This document shows, in pieces, positions 9,495 to 19,839 of a stretch of 64,000 nt of DNA. The translations under genes were made by a program, and so were the position numbers. The DNA is taken from NCBI GenBank assembly GCA_047967505.1, contig CM106538.1, one strand, 5' to 3'. The notes beneath the pieces are model-generated. The model did no database searches. It worked only from the letters and a program-made list of their open reading frames with translations, and was not told the origin of the DNA. Every line of letters begins with the position of its first letter. Within the stretch, counting starts at the first letter, position 1. Origin of the DNA: Dipteris shenzhenensis (lineage: Eukaryota; Polypodiophyta; Polypodiopsida; Gleicheniales).

Positions 9495-11575
9495 GTTCAT
9501 CCTATAATTCAACTACTTATCTATCTTCCTCAATCAAATAACATTGAAAAATTCAAAATCGTTCACTTCATTACTTCAGGGGGCCCTTAAATGAAACAAT
9601 CAATGCTATTTATTCACTCCAAATCAACCCTTCAAAATTCAATAATCCTATTTATCTTTCATGAAACACTCCAAAATCTCTTGTATTCCAAGTTATGTTG
9701 CTTCCATCATACAAGAGTGCAAGTGCATTACAGAAAAGAGTATCAATATTTTCACTACAGGATATGAAGTTTTTATAGCATAAGCTAACATATAGAAATT
9801 GAAAAGGAGACCAAAGCTGCCCCAAATCTATCATCACCATTCATCTTCACCAAAAACCCTGATACAGTCAGCTGTGGGGAAACCATGTGAACTAGGATAT
9901 ACATATGAACTCCAAAAAACTTCCTGAGTTCTACCAAAACCATTATGTGTATGATAAAGCCATATATGGCACGGTCCTTTATCAAAGTTCTCATTCTTAT
10001 CCAAAGGATGTATGCAAAAAGAAGTAATACTATAGGATCTATAGAAGTGTTCTTCCATCTCGCCAGTAATATTTAATGTGTGAGTGCAACATTAAAAAAT
10101 ATTCAACTGCAAATCTGGTTGAGAAGTGTGCCAACTCACCTGCATCCATCCACAAAAAAGGCAAGTTAGAACAAGGACCTTTTAATGTGGGACTACAGGC
10201 CTCCATGCTAGCACACAGTTGCTATCCATGTCACCCAACTTGATTTGCAATAATTCATATTATAGCACTTGAACTCCCAAAAATATTCAGGAAATGGTAA
10301 TAAAAAATTAAGTAAGTGACAGTAAACTACCCTGGTAGTAGAGATTATAACTAAGAGTGATTCTTGTGTGTTCCTTTTCTTAAAAAACCATCTATACATG
10401 ATCAGGGATAATATCATTAGTCTCCCAAGCTTCTTTCTCCTTATAAATTAGGGAGAGGACAGCTAAGTATCTAACTTATATATCACTTTAATAATGCAAC
10501 TTATGAAAAATTAGCTCTAGTATAAAAGTTTCATACAGCCATATTTCAATAATGCAAAACATTACTTCTCAGGTCGAACAAAGGTCCCCATAATGCTAAT
10601 AGTTACACCACTTCCCTGAACTAGTAGAGGATGAAATGAGAGGCCTGCATTGAAATACAAAGTGACATCCAATTTATTTCTCTATTCGTCGAGTTTATTG
10701 TAAGGAATTATAGTAGAAGGCTCAGAAGATATTTCCTGGCCCGAATATATTCAGAGTATTGTGAATATATCAACTATGGGTCAGCATCTCTGTCGTCAAG
10801 CCTATCATAGTAGCGCTTCATGGATCATTTCTATGGATAAATCCAAGTTCAGAAGTGCTGATACAACATATCTGGAACTCAACCCTTCCACGAATCCCAT
10901 CCCATTGTCAGGTCTCCGACCTATGAACATATGGGCAGCTTTGATATAGCCATGCGCAGTGTGTAATCATTTTATGGATGCATGTTCATAGCATCAGGCT
11001 CACGTGGATGTAATTCATGCACAATCCTCAGATACGAAGTGCCACAAGTTAGTCTAAACCTTCATATATACAAGTGTGTTAGTTAACTATCTATTGGTAT
11101 CATATCATGATAGTATGCTTCACCAAGGATTTGCAATTTTCCCTAGAGTGTGATGCTTATTTGGTCAATGTTATTCTATGGACAAAAATTCCTATATCTT
11201 GTTATTCTATGGGACAAGAATTCCTATCTCTTGCCATTCTTTTATTTTGTTTTGAATGCATGTATCTTCTGTGTGTGGTACTTACATCCACCAAACATCT
11301 CATGGAGAACTCTTTCCCCCCACCTTATGTATTTTTGTGAGCATTTTCTCACTCACTTGGGATAAGATCTTTCTTTGTGCTTTGAGGGTGGCTTGAGCTA
11401 GCATTCAATGAGTAGTGGGCATGGTGTTGGATTGGGGGGGAAGGGCATTGTGATGTGGGGATGGGCAAAATTGGGTCAGGAGGGAGGAAGCAGCATCGAT
11501 GCATGGAGATGTGGGAGGGGTGATGTTCAGGTGAAGCTATGTATGAGGTTGGCAAAGACTAGGAACATGACAACA
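9495..11575. other. Stretch without recognisable gene
   Basis: Both strands hold only short open frames with no domain I recognise. Composition is moderately AT-rich and unique-looking. Old unrecognised mobile-element sequence is the likeliest content. Confidence 0.4.
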
Positions 11576-11579
11576 AGCA

Positions 11580-11990
11580 CCAAGGAAACCCAACAACGGT
11601 CCTGAGAAGGCACCCTCTATGACCACTACCAAATGGCAACAATTGGCAACCCTCTCTATCAAGAACCCATCAGATTTCTCCCACACTTCCCCATGGTCCA
11701 AGCGAGTGTTCTTTGGTAGTCCTTTGATAAACTGTACTCTCCTATCTTTGTGGCTTGCTTTGCATAACCTGCTAATAGCCTTGGGTAGTGCAGGATGTAG
11801 TTTCCTTCAACACTGTGTCTAGATATTGTAGCTCTTTGATATTTGTCTCCTCCACTTGTTGATCCTTCCCTATCACACAATCCATCTCTTCCTGGAGCTT
11901 CTGCATCATTCCCATCGCCCATCCTATGGTAGAAGACATCTCTGTGCCTCCCCCCATGAGTTTGTCCACAAACGAATGGTTGTTTGAGAT
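11580..11990 (-). pseudogene. Cytochrome P450 C-terminal relic
   Basis: The minus strand shows P450 signatures in the correct order. The I-helix reads VDKLMGGGTEMSSTIGWAM (11985-11915), then KLQEEMDCVIG, the linker QQVEETNIKELQYL and the K-helix start LDTVLKET. After frameshifts comes the heme-binding loop LPFGSGHRGC at 11639-11610, matching the family pattern FxxGxRxCxG except that the last Gly is replaced. The K-helix ExxR motif is lost (ETTS), the meander region is out of frame and stops interrupt it. It resembles a plant A-type P450; the subfamily cannot be told. Nothing upstream (above 12000) resembles the N-terminal half, so this is a fragment and probably non-functional. Confidence 0.85.
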
Positions 11991-11999
11991 TGTGAAATA

Positions 12000-13440
12000 C
12001 TTGGTGTCACACCCATCGATGAAATATGAAAGACAATAGGCAACGGTGGAAGAATATGCTTGCTACGGATTCTGAAATTTACAAGGCTCAATAGTGTGAG
12101 TATGAAGACGACCGCAGAGGATTGCTTATGAGAAGCACAGCCTTGCGTTAATCTTTTTATTGAATACCAAGAGCATTTGTGAGCATGTCTTTCAACACTT
12201 CATCCTATGTCTGCTGCATGCGCACAAGGAACTTTAAACTTTTTCTATATAGTAAATTTGTCTATAGCTAGATAGAAAGAGACATTTTCTAGTTAGAAAG
12301 GGAAATGTTTTTTAATGTATCTAGAGAATTGGGTTTCCTAGGTATGGTGCCATATCTATATAGTAAAATAAACTCTCTGTATAGTAAAATACCCAAATTT
12401 GCTATATAGTCATCAACTTCTATCTAGGAAATCACATAGGCTAGTAAGTCTATTTAGTAAACTATAATCTCTAAAATACAACACATAGCCAGTAATAATC
12501 TTCTATCTAGGAACCATATAGTAAAATACAAGACATACCTCAAATTTGCTATAGTAGTCATCTTCTATCCTTTAAATTTATTATTTATATAGTAAAATAT
12601 AACGCATGCCTCAAATTTTCTATATTGTTATTATTGCTAGTTAGTTATCGAGTAACTACCACTAAATCAACTGATAGCTACTGGTTACGAGATTATAGCT
12701 ACCATTTAATAGACTAGTAGATACAATGAACTGGAATTGACTAGTAGCTTACCAAATAATTAACTAGTACTTGCCACATGATAAATTCCTTTCTCTGATG
12801 GCTCCTCTGGTTTGGTGGTAGCAATTGCTAGCTTTCACTTAATAATTGGTAGCTACCCCTATGCTAATGGCAGAAATTGCCAGCTAATGGTACCTACAAA
12901 TTAATTGAATGGCAGCTACCAATTGCTACATGTTAAAAAATGCTCATATTGGTCACAAGTGGTGGCTACTAGTAGTCGATTATTTAATAGCCACCACTTA
13001 ATTAACTAGTAGCTATGTGCTAATGGTAGTAATTAGCAACTAATGGTAGCAAATAGTAGCAATTTAGGTAATTCTTGCTACTAATTACTACTACCAAACT
13101 AGAACAATCATCAAAGAAAGGAATTTGTCATAGGTGGTAGCTACCAGTCCATTAGTAGCTGGTAGCTACTACTTGGTCACATGAAAGCTACCACAAAACC
13201 AAAGAAAAAATATCAAAAAGTAAGTGGTGGTAGATATTAGTGGATCAATAGCTAGCAATAATATCCAATAGCAAGCGTTGGGTAGTAGTAACAAGCAAAA
13301 GCCAAGAAGTACTAGTAGTCATGAGTCTCATCCTAGCTACTAACACTTATTGTTTGTTAATTGGAACTAGCAAAAATAGTTCTTAGAAGCCACTAAAATC
13401 TTGCTAGAAAGCTACCATAGAAAATTAAGGAATGAACATC
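12000..13440. repeat. AT-rich region with degenerate TAGTAGCTAC-type repeats
   Basis: 12240-12650 is rich in variants of CTATATAGTAAAATAC. 12650-13420 is rich in variants of GGTAGCTACTAGTA and its complement, giving many small inverted repeats. No regular period or coding sequence is visible. Confidence 0.5.
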
Positions 13441-14249
13441 TGATTCTTGAAGGAAAAAAAAACCATATGCATTGGAAATAGCACTAACCATAGGCTGGTC
13501 AAGAAGATGCACAGTCTAGGTATTTTTTGTAAGTTTTTCTCCCAAGAAGCTTTTGGCACACACCCTTTTAATTGGGTAAGACACTATCTCCTTCACCTCT
13601 TTTGTAATTACACCCTTTATGCATGGTTTCATTCACACAAATGTAGCGATAGCATCTCCTAATGCAATCAAGATCTTGTTGCATAGATATTCTTATGATG
13701 CACTAACTTGACCTTAGCTCCATCGGAATAGTGAGTGTCTCTTGTGTGTGCACCATACTATTTCTTCTATCATGTATAGCTATTTGTAAGCTTTTGAGCA
13801 ATGAGTGTCTCATCATTTGCTTATTTCATTGCAAAAATGAATATCGAAATGAGCCTATGCACTATGTGTCCATTCGATGGGTCACTTGACTATGGGTCAT
13901 GCAAACAGCTCTTATCAAGTAGTATGAGGAAAGAGAAAGTGTGGATATTGCAGCAAAGGAACTTAGCAAGAACTCAACAAGGAAACTCCATCGATGAAAA
14001 TTTTGAGAAGATTTTGTTAACTATTTCAAGTAACATACAACAAGTGTGGACAAGGAGGCAAAGGTTGAAATTGTCAAAAGTGTTGGGCACCCATTATTGT
14101 GAGAGCTGCAACTTCAAGTTCACAGGTAGTTGAAGATCATGAACGAATTTTGTTAGGTACATGAAGAATCCCAAATCTCTAAAGAGTCGTTTTTGAAGAG
14201 GGCAAGCATAATGTTACCTTTTAAGTCATTTTTTGTTGAGATGGATGTA

Positions 14250-14250
<1 letters not shown>
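13441..14250. other. Stretch with one unconvincing 110-codon ORF
   Basis: The only notable frame is 13801-14133 on the plus strand. It has four cysteines in MSLCTMCPF and YCESCNF but no recognisable domain, and its codon use does not stand out. I do not call it a gene. Confidence 0.3.
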
Positions 14251-14252
<2 letters not shown>

Positions 14253-14284
<32 letters not shown>

Positions 14285-14294
14285 GCTCCCTCCC

Positions 14295-14363
<69 letters not shown>

Positions 14364-14388
14364 TTTCTCCCTCCCTCTCCCCCCCCTC

Positions 14389-14447
<59 letters not shown>

Positions 14448-14479
14448 CCTCCCCCCATCTCCCCCCCCTCCCCCCCCCG

Positions 14480-14522
<43 letters not shown>

Positions 14523-14585
14523 CCTCCCTCTTTCTCCCTCTCTCCCTCTCCCTCTCTCTCTCTCCCCCCCCTCCCTCTCTCTCTA
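14253..14585. repeat. (CT)n / poly-C microsatellite
   Basis: About 330 bp of CT dinucleotides interrupted by C runs and a few CTAT units. Open frames through it encode only Leu-Ser or Arg-Glu runs and are artefacts. Confidence 0.95.
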
Positions 14586-14834
14586 CCTGCCTCCATATGT
14601 TCACATGGATTGCAAGAGAAATCTAAGAGATAGAAAACTGAGAGGTATGCAGGTGTCTAAGACAGAGAACTGTGTTTGTGTGAGAGAGATACCACTAGAC
14701 TTGTAGGTGGAAGAGAGAGAGACACAGAGAGAGAGGCCACAGGCACATGAGAGCTCGAGATAGAAATAAGAGACAAAAAATTCAAAATGCACAAGAAAGA
14801 AAAATTCAATGATGGAGCGGGGAGGTAATGAGCA

Positions 14835-15385
14835 TTGCATCTAAATGATCATAGCCCTGTGTTAGTCAATTGGGCCCACTTTGTTGAGCAAGCTATGCAA
14901 CTCGTAGAGAAGCACGGTGATTTGGGGGCAAAGATTGCTCGGTGTGAGGAAAAGGAAAGATGCATGAGGAGGGGTCTAGCACGGGAGGACCACGAGACAA
15001 GGTCGACAACATCCAACCCTGCACCTTCATCATCATTGAATCGAATCTCCAGCATGGCTACCACTAGTAGGCCTGGATTCCCGCATGTTGGTATTGGTAG
15101 GGAAGAGCTAGCTAACCTAATTACCAATGTTGAAGTGGCTCAGGAAAAAATGAAAAGTAGGAGGGAATTGCTCCATGAGGCACAGACCTCTTTTGAGCTA
15201 TCATCTTCGGAACTCCACAGGGCTAAGCGGATGTCCTCCAAGGCCTACGACATATCGGAGATCCAGGCAGGCCTACATGAACTAAAGCACTTAGGAAGTG
15301 CTGCATGCGATTGCTGTCGAAAGTAGAAGCGTTGTACTCCCAACCAGATGTAGAAGGTATCCGGAAGATAGTGGCAGATAAAAAG
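14835..15385 (+). pseudogene. Exon A of a broken multi-exon gene (coiled-coil)
   Basis: The frame from about 14868 encodes a helical, charged protein: AHFVEQAMQLVEKHGDLGAK, then a Ser/Thr-rich linker, then a coiled-coil-like segment from ELANLITNVEVAQEKMKSRR to AYDISEIQAGLHELKHL. Near 15295-15310 the reading shifts to the frame LLSKVEALYSQPDVEGIRKIV, which runs into AAAAG|GTATTT, a good splice donor at 15385/15386. A TTAG just before VNWAHF could be an acceptor, so more exons may lie upstream. The one-base shift suggests the gene is broken. Exon B (18387) and exon C (18863) appear to follow on the same strand. Function unknown; a transposon origin is possible. Confidence 0.45.
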
Positions 15386-15404
15386 GTATTTCTCTTGTGC
15401 TTAT

Positions 15405-16906
15405 TTTTTTCGTTAGTGTGTTTTTATGTGCTTTTGTTTGCTTGCATGTGCTTTCATGTATTGTTGTGTTGTGCTTTGAGTCTTGTACGACCTCTAATGA
15501 AATATGTTTAGGTGTCCCTTGAGGGGTCCCCTTTAGGGGCAAGGGCCACCTAAACTTGTTTGTCAATATGTCCCTTGCCCCTTAAGGGGACCCCTCAAGG
15601 GACATATTGACGAAGGCCACATTGGTTTTGTCTACATATTCTTTTTGTGCTCTTTGGTGCTTTTATGTGCTTTCAGGTGTGCTTTTATGTGCTTGCATGT
15701 TTTTTTGGTGCTTTTATGTGGTTTGAGGTGTGCTTTTATGTGCTTTTTGGTGCTTTTATGTACTTTTAGGTGTGCTTTTATGTGCTTGCATGTGTTTTTA
15801 AGTGATTTAGGCAGTTTCATGTCCTTTATTGTGCTTTTATGTGTGCTTTTTTGTGCTTTTATGTGCTTTGAGGTGTGCTTTTATGTACTTTTAGGTGTGC
15901 TTTTATGTGCTTTTAGGTGTGCTTTTATGTGCTTGCATGTGTTTTTTTGTGCTTTGTATGTGCTTTATGCAGTTTCATGTGCTTTATTGTGCTTTTATGT
16001 GTGCTTTTTTTGTGTTTTTTTGTGCTTTTGTGTGCTTTGAGTTGTGCTTTTATGTGCTTTTTGGTGCTTTTATGTGCTTTTAGGTTGCTTTTATGTGCTT
16101 GCATGTGTTTTTTTGTGCTTTTATGTGCTTTGAGGTGTGCTTTTATGTGCTTTTATGTACTTTTAGGTGTGCTTTTATGTGCTTGAATGTGCTTTTTGTG
16201 CTCTATATGTGCTTTATACAGTTTCATGTGCTTTATTGTGGTTTTATGTGTGCTTTTTTTGTGTTTTTTTGTGCTTTTATGTGCTTTGAGGTATGCTTTT
16301 ATGTGCATTTTGGTGCTTTTATGTGCTTTTAGGTATGCTTTTATGTGCGTGCATGTGCTTTTTTATGATTTTATGTGTGCTTTTTTGTACTTTGAGGTGT
16401 GATTTTATGTGCTTTTTGTGCTTTTATGTACTTTCAGGCGTGCTTGCATGTGTTTTTTTGTGCATTGTATTTGCTTTATGCACTTTCATGTGCTTTATTG
16501 TGCTTTTATGTGTGCTTTTGTGTGCTTTGAGGTGTGCTTTTATGTGCTTTCATGTTTTTTTTGTGTGCTTTTTTTGTGCTTTTATGTGCTTGCATGTGTT
16601 TTTATGGATAATTTAAGGGTCATAGGTGTGTTTTTATGTGCTTGCATGTGTTTTTTAATGCTTTTTTGTGCTTTATGTGCTTTGAGGTGTGCATTATGGT
16701 GCTTTTTTGTTGCTTTTATGTACTTCCAGGTATGCTTCTATGTGCTTGCATGTGTTTTTTTGTGCTTTATGCAGTTTCATGTGCTTTATTGTGCTTTTAT
16801 GTATGCTTTTCTATGCTTTTATGTGCTTTGAGGTGTGCTTTTATGTGCTTTTTGGTGCTTCTATGTGCTTTCAAGTTTTCTTTTATGTGCTTGCATGTGT
16901 TTTGTT
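15405..16906. repeat. Minisatellite TGTGCTTTTATGTGCTTT in an intron
   Basis: About 1.5 kb of imperfect 10-12-bp units around TGTGCTTTTATG, with higher-order blocks ending in GAGGTGTGC, GCATGTG and CAGTTTCATGTGCTTTATTG that recur every few hundred bp. It sits between a splice donor (15386) and an acceptor (18386) of the putative gene. All three forward frames are open over long stretches (Met-Cys-Phe-Tyr-Val-Leu runs), a simple result of the repeat and not coding evidence. Its continuation is at 17552-17578 and 18033-18380. Confidence 0.9.
15513..15604. repeat. Hairpin: 33-bp inverted repeat
   Basis: 15513-15545 (TGTCCCTTGAGGGGTCCCCT and on) pairs with 15572-15604 with about two mismatches and a loop of about 26 nt. 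A second pairing, GTCAATATGTCCCTT (15562-15576) with its complement at 15597-15611, overlaps it. It resembles a tiny foldback element at the start of the minisatellite. Confidence 0.8.
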
Positions 16907-16911
16907 GTGCT

Positions 16912-17546
16912 TGTTAGATATGCTCAATGCCCCACCCTCCTGGTAACCACCAGTGGTCCAAGGTGCTCAAGTTGTAAGGCCCCCATATGAGGAGAAGCCA
17001 TGTGTGAGCCCAGGACACTGGATGGATCTTGACTTGCATGTCAAATGAGGTCTATCAATGAGACTGTTGATGGTAGAAAGGTGATCGTGTGGGAGCCCCT
17101 TATTCTTGCTGGGGCTTGAGGGCCAGCGGCCCCCCTAGTGGGGGTTTGAGGGCGAGAGCCCCCGTATAGGGAATATTCCCTGAATATTCCATGGATGACT
17201 AGTCGGTTCCACCGACTAGGTTGACTGGTCGGCTCCACCGACTAGGTCGACTGATCGACTCCACCGACTATGTTGATCTGACTACCATCCTCATAGCTAT
17301 AAAGAGGCGACCTCCCTAGTCCATTGTATCATATCAGTTCAGATCAGATCAGATCTTCTAGCTAGTAGCTCTTCACCTAGTATCTGTCTAGATCGCCATC
17401 TAAGCTCCATTGTGGGAGCACACGGGTGGACGGAGCCATCATCTGTACTACATTAGTATTGAAGGAAAAGTTTGTTCCTCTCCAGTTTGCTGTGTACTCT
17501 ATATTCTTTGTTCAGTTTCTGTTCGACTGCGCTGTGTAATTTAACA
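16912..17546. mobile_element. Solo LTR with 5-bp target duplication GTGCT
   Basis: The segment begins TGTTAGATATG and ends TTTAACA, giving the TG...CA termini and TGTTA/TAACA inverted ends of an LTR. It is flanked by GTGCT on both sides (16907-16911 and 17547-17551). Inside are TATAAAG at 17298-17304, a plausible LTR promoter, and three 26-bp units (17197, 17223, 17249) each containing a CCACCGACTA half-palindrome. No internal retrotransposon sequence is present, so this is a solo LTR left by LTR-LTR recombination. It interrupts the intronic minisatellite. The family is probably copia-like; this is inferred from size only. Confidence 0.88.
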
Positions 17547-17578
17547 GTGCTTTTATGTGCTTTGAGGTGTGCTTTTTT

Positions 17579-18024
17579 CCTGGGGGATTCACAAGAGGAA
17601 ACTTATGATATCACGTGAGTGTACAATAGGGGTTTTTTTTTAATGAGGCATAAGCTTATACATTAGGGGTGGGGGGCCTTTTATTTTTTCCCAATATTGA
17701 ATTTAAGTTAGGGGGGCCATGCCATATTTAAGAGGGGGGGACATAGTATAGGCTACCTTGGATAACTAGTCCAAACAAGTTTGGTTTTGTGTATGGTTTT
17801 AAATAGTCATAGGGAAAGTAATCTAAATTTTCTTATTGTGTGATCTAAATGCTTGAGAAAGAATGTAGATTTAAGGAAAGGGGGGACATAATAGAATTTT
17901 GGTGGTATCTTATAAGCTTAAATAGGGGTGTTTTATCATCCTACATGGATCTTAAATAGGGGGTTTTCTTGAAGTTCATGCACGCAGGTGACATCCCCCT
18001 TTCATGAAGAGTGAATCCCCCGGG
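17579..18024. mobile_element. MITE with 14-bp TIRs and 8-bp target duplication
   Basis: The left end CCTGGGGGATTCAC matches the complement of the right end GTGAATCCCCCGGG with one mismatch. The flanks are GCTTTTTT on both sides (17571-17578 and 18025-18032), an 8-bp target duplication as made by hAT transposases. At 446 bp with no coding capacity this is a non-autonomous element. Removing it joins ...GTGTGCTTTTTTGTAC..., which fits the surrounding minisatellite. Because that array is itself rich in GCTTTT, the target duplication alone would be weak evidence; the TIRs make it strong. Confidence 0.82.
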
Positions 18025-18032
18025 GCTTTTTT

Positions 18033-18380
18033 GTACTTTCAAGTGTGCTTTTATGTGTGCTTTGTATGTGCTTTATGTAGTTTCATGTGCTTTATTGTGC
18101 TTTTTTTTGTGCTTTTATGTGTGCCTTTTGTGTGCTTTTTTGTGCTTTTATGTGCTTTGAGGTGTGCTTTTATGTGCTTTCATGTATTTTTTTATGTGCT
18201 TTTTTTGTGCTTTCAAGTTTGTTTTATTTGCTTACTTGTGCTTCCATGTGCTTTCTTGTGCTTTTTGTGTGCTTTTTTGTGCTTTAATGTGCACGTGCTT
18301 GTGCTTCCATGTGCTTGCTTGTGTTTTTGTTTCCATGTGCTTTTTTATGTGATTTATGGTGTTTTCATGTGAATTTATGT
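18033..18380. repeat. Continuation of the intronic minisatellite
   Basis: The same TGTGCTTTTATG-type units as at 15405-16906, resuming directly after the MITE and ending just before the splice acceptor at 18385-18386. Confidence 0.85.
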
Positions 18381-18386
18381 GCAAAG

Positions 18387-18756
18387 TCTGGTCAATTCGC
18401 AGCAGGAGAGATACAAACAAGCGCTACAACAGTATAACTACTGTGTGCAACTTAAGGAGTGGGCAGAACACTCCTTGCAGCTTACAGTTTCTCCACAGCC
18501 TGTCACACCAACTGTTGTAGTGTCTGACAAAGTATTCATTGGACCATACACAACATGTTCTGCATGTGGTTTTGATTTTGATTCTTCGTGCTTGGAGGTG
18601 TTCTCACTGCCCTACAAACATGTCTACCACTTTATGTGCTTTGTGCACATATGTTTGGTGAAAGGGATGTGTGTAGAGAACAATTGTATGCAAACAGTTC
18701 GAGAACAGTTCCTCCAAGGGTGAAGAAGATGCTTGGATTGCCTCCTCCTGAAAAAG
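18387..18756 (+). pseudogene. Exon B: Cys-rich RING/PHD-like domain
   Basis: It starts after GCAAAG at 18381-18386 (acceptor) and ends at AAAAAG|GTAACA (donor at 18757). The frame encodes SLVNSQQERYKQALQQYNY, a helix continuing the coiled-coil style of exon A, then CSACGFDFDSSC, a KHVYHFMC segment and CVENNCMQT. The order C-x2-C, C, H, H, C, C-x4-C resembles a RING or PHD zinc-binding fold, but I cannot assign the family. This frame ends in TGA at 18721-18723, and the frame leading to LGLPPPEKG and the donor is a different one, so a second frameshift is implied. Probably dead or wrongly assembled. Confidence 0.45.
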
Positions 18757-18862
18757 GTAACACATATATTTATCCAACTGTGGGCAATTATTTACATTTG
18801 CTTCTTATCATTTCTCCTTACCAATGCTTGGTTTAGTTGCTAATGTCCATTGTTTCTTCTAG

Positions 18863-19316
18863 AATAATTTTCTAGTGCAACCGTGCAAAATATTACAGAT
18901 AACACCACTGAAGCTGAGCAAAACCCAGATGATCAGCATAAAAACCTAGTTTTGGAAAATCCAGGAGGAATATTCGAGGAGATGCACAGTGGTTTTGTTG
19001 AAGACTGCGGAGGGTTCGCATCTGGAAGTGAATGCGAGTTTATGCAACAGCTGCGTGGAAAGAGGGGGAGAAGTGTTGGTTACAGGAGGGAAAGCCCTCT
19101 AAGCACACCGGAGACCACGTCATTTAAGCACGCCGGGACCAGCGGAGACCACCAGAGGCCACACCATCAAAGCGGCATGTCGAAGTTGAGGGTGCACATG
19201 TGTCTCCAAAGAAGACACCACGAAGATCTCCTAGGAGGAAAGAAGAGATTGAGGAGGAGCTCTCAAAGAGGACGGTGAAGATAAAGAGGGAGAGGATCCA
19301 AATGTCAAGGCATTGA
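18863..19316 (+). pseudogene. Exon C: acidic then basic tail
   Basis: It follows TTTCTTCTAG at 18853-18862 (acceptor). The first frame gives NITDNTTEAEQNPDDQHKNL and an acidic region to about 19080. Another frame then gives VEVEGAHVSPKKTPRRSPRR and KRTVKIKRERIQMSRH with a TGA at 19314-19316. The Lys/Arg/Ser/Pro-rich end is like a nuclear-localised tail. The frame change near 19100 again indicates decay. Together exons A to C suggest a nuclear protein with a coiled coil, a zinc-binding module and a basic tail. Confidence 0.35.
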
Positions 19317-19797
19317 AGTTACATTTTTGCCTTTAAAATTTCATCCATTAAGAAAAATGTTGTGTCCAATGTGATGCTTAAACACGTAGGTTTGTCATGT
19401 CAAGTCGCTTGCTTCTTGAGCAATGAGAACTTGAACTTCGTGATGTGCCAAGCTGCGCACATAGAATGATTGTGAAATCGAAGATGAACAAGAGGTTGCA
19501 GGCAACAAGTTGCGGTAAGTTGGAAATCTTGTTGTTGTGATTGGGAAATTCAAAAGAGTGGCGAGGGGGGCGGAATGCAGCCACGAGAAGGAACCACCCA
19601 TGCGCACGTTCTCCTGCTGTTGCCCACGTTTTTCGAGCAAGGCACGAACAGGCACGCTTGGGCCTCACTATTCTGCATTCAGCAATCAACGGGCCAGGAC
19701 TCATCGCGCCTCACCCAGCTGCAAGATTGATTTTCATGCATAAGCAACCAAGTACCGGGTAGATCTGCGATGTAGAAGAAACGTCGGTTCAGTTGCA
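19317..19797. other. Intergenic region upstream of the methyltransferase gene
   Basis: Mixed composition, with GC content rising towards the gene. No clear TATA box or repeat is seen. The promoter and 5' UTR of the following gene should lie here but cannot be placed from sequence alone. Confidence 0.3.
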
Positions 19798-19833
19798 ATG
19801 CAGCTTCCTGCCTTTGGCAACACCATCACGTGA
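19798..19833 (+). promoter_or_regulatory. Upstream ORF, 11 codons, 6 nt before the main start
   Basis: ATG at 19798 opens an 11-codon frame (MQLPAFGNTIT) closed by TGA at 19831-19833, leaving 6 nt to the main ATG at 19840. Both ATGs sit in the same context (TTGCAATGCAGC), so the uORF start looks like a 42-bp-offset duplicate of the gene's own start (MQLPAF versus MQRPAL). If transcribed, it would be expected to reduce main-ORF translation or require reinitiation; this is an inference. Confidence 0.5.
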
Positions 19834-19839
19834 TTTGCA

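Noticed and set aside
14193-14633. 146-codon Leu/Ser/Pro ORF and opposing Arg/Glu ORFs
   Set aside because: Pure translation of a CT/GA microsatellite.
15645-18420. Many long ORFs encoding MCFYVLL-type Cys/Phe/Leu-rich proteins
   Set aside because: They occur in all forward frames over one minisatellite; openness comes from the repeat unit lacking stops.
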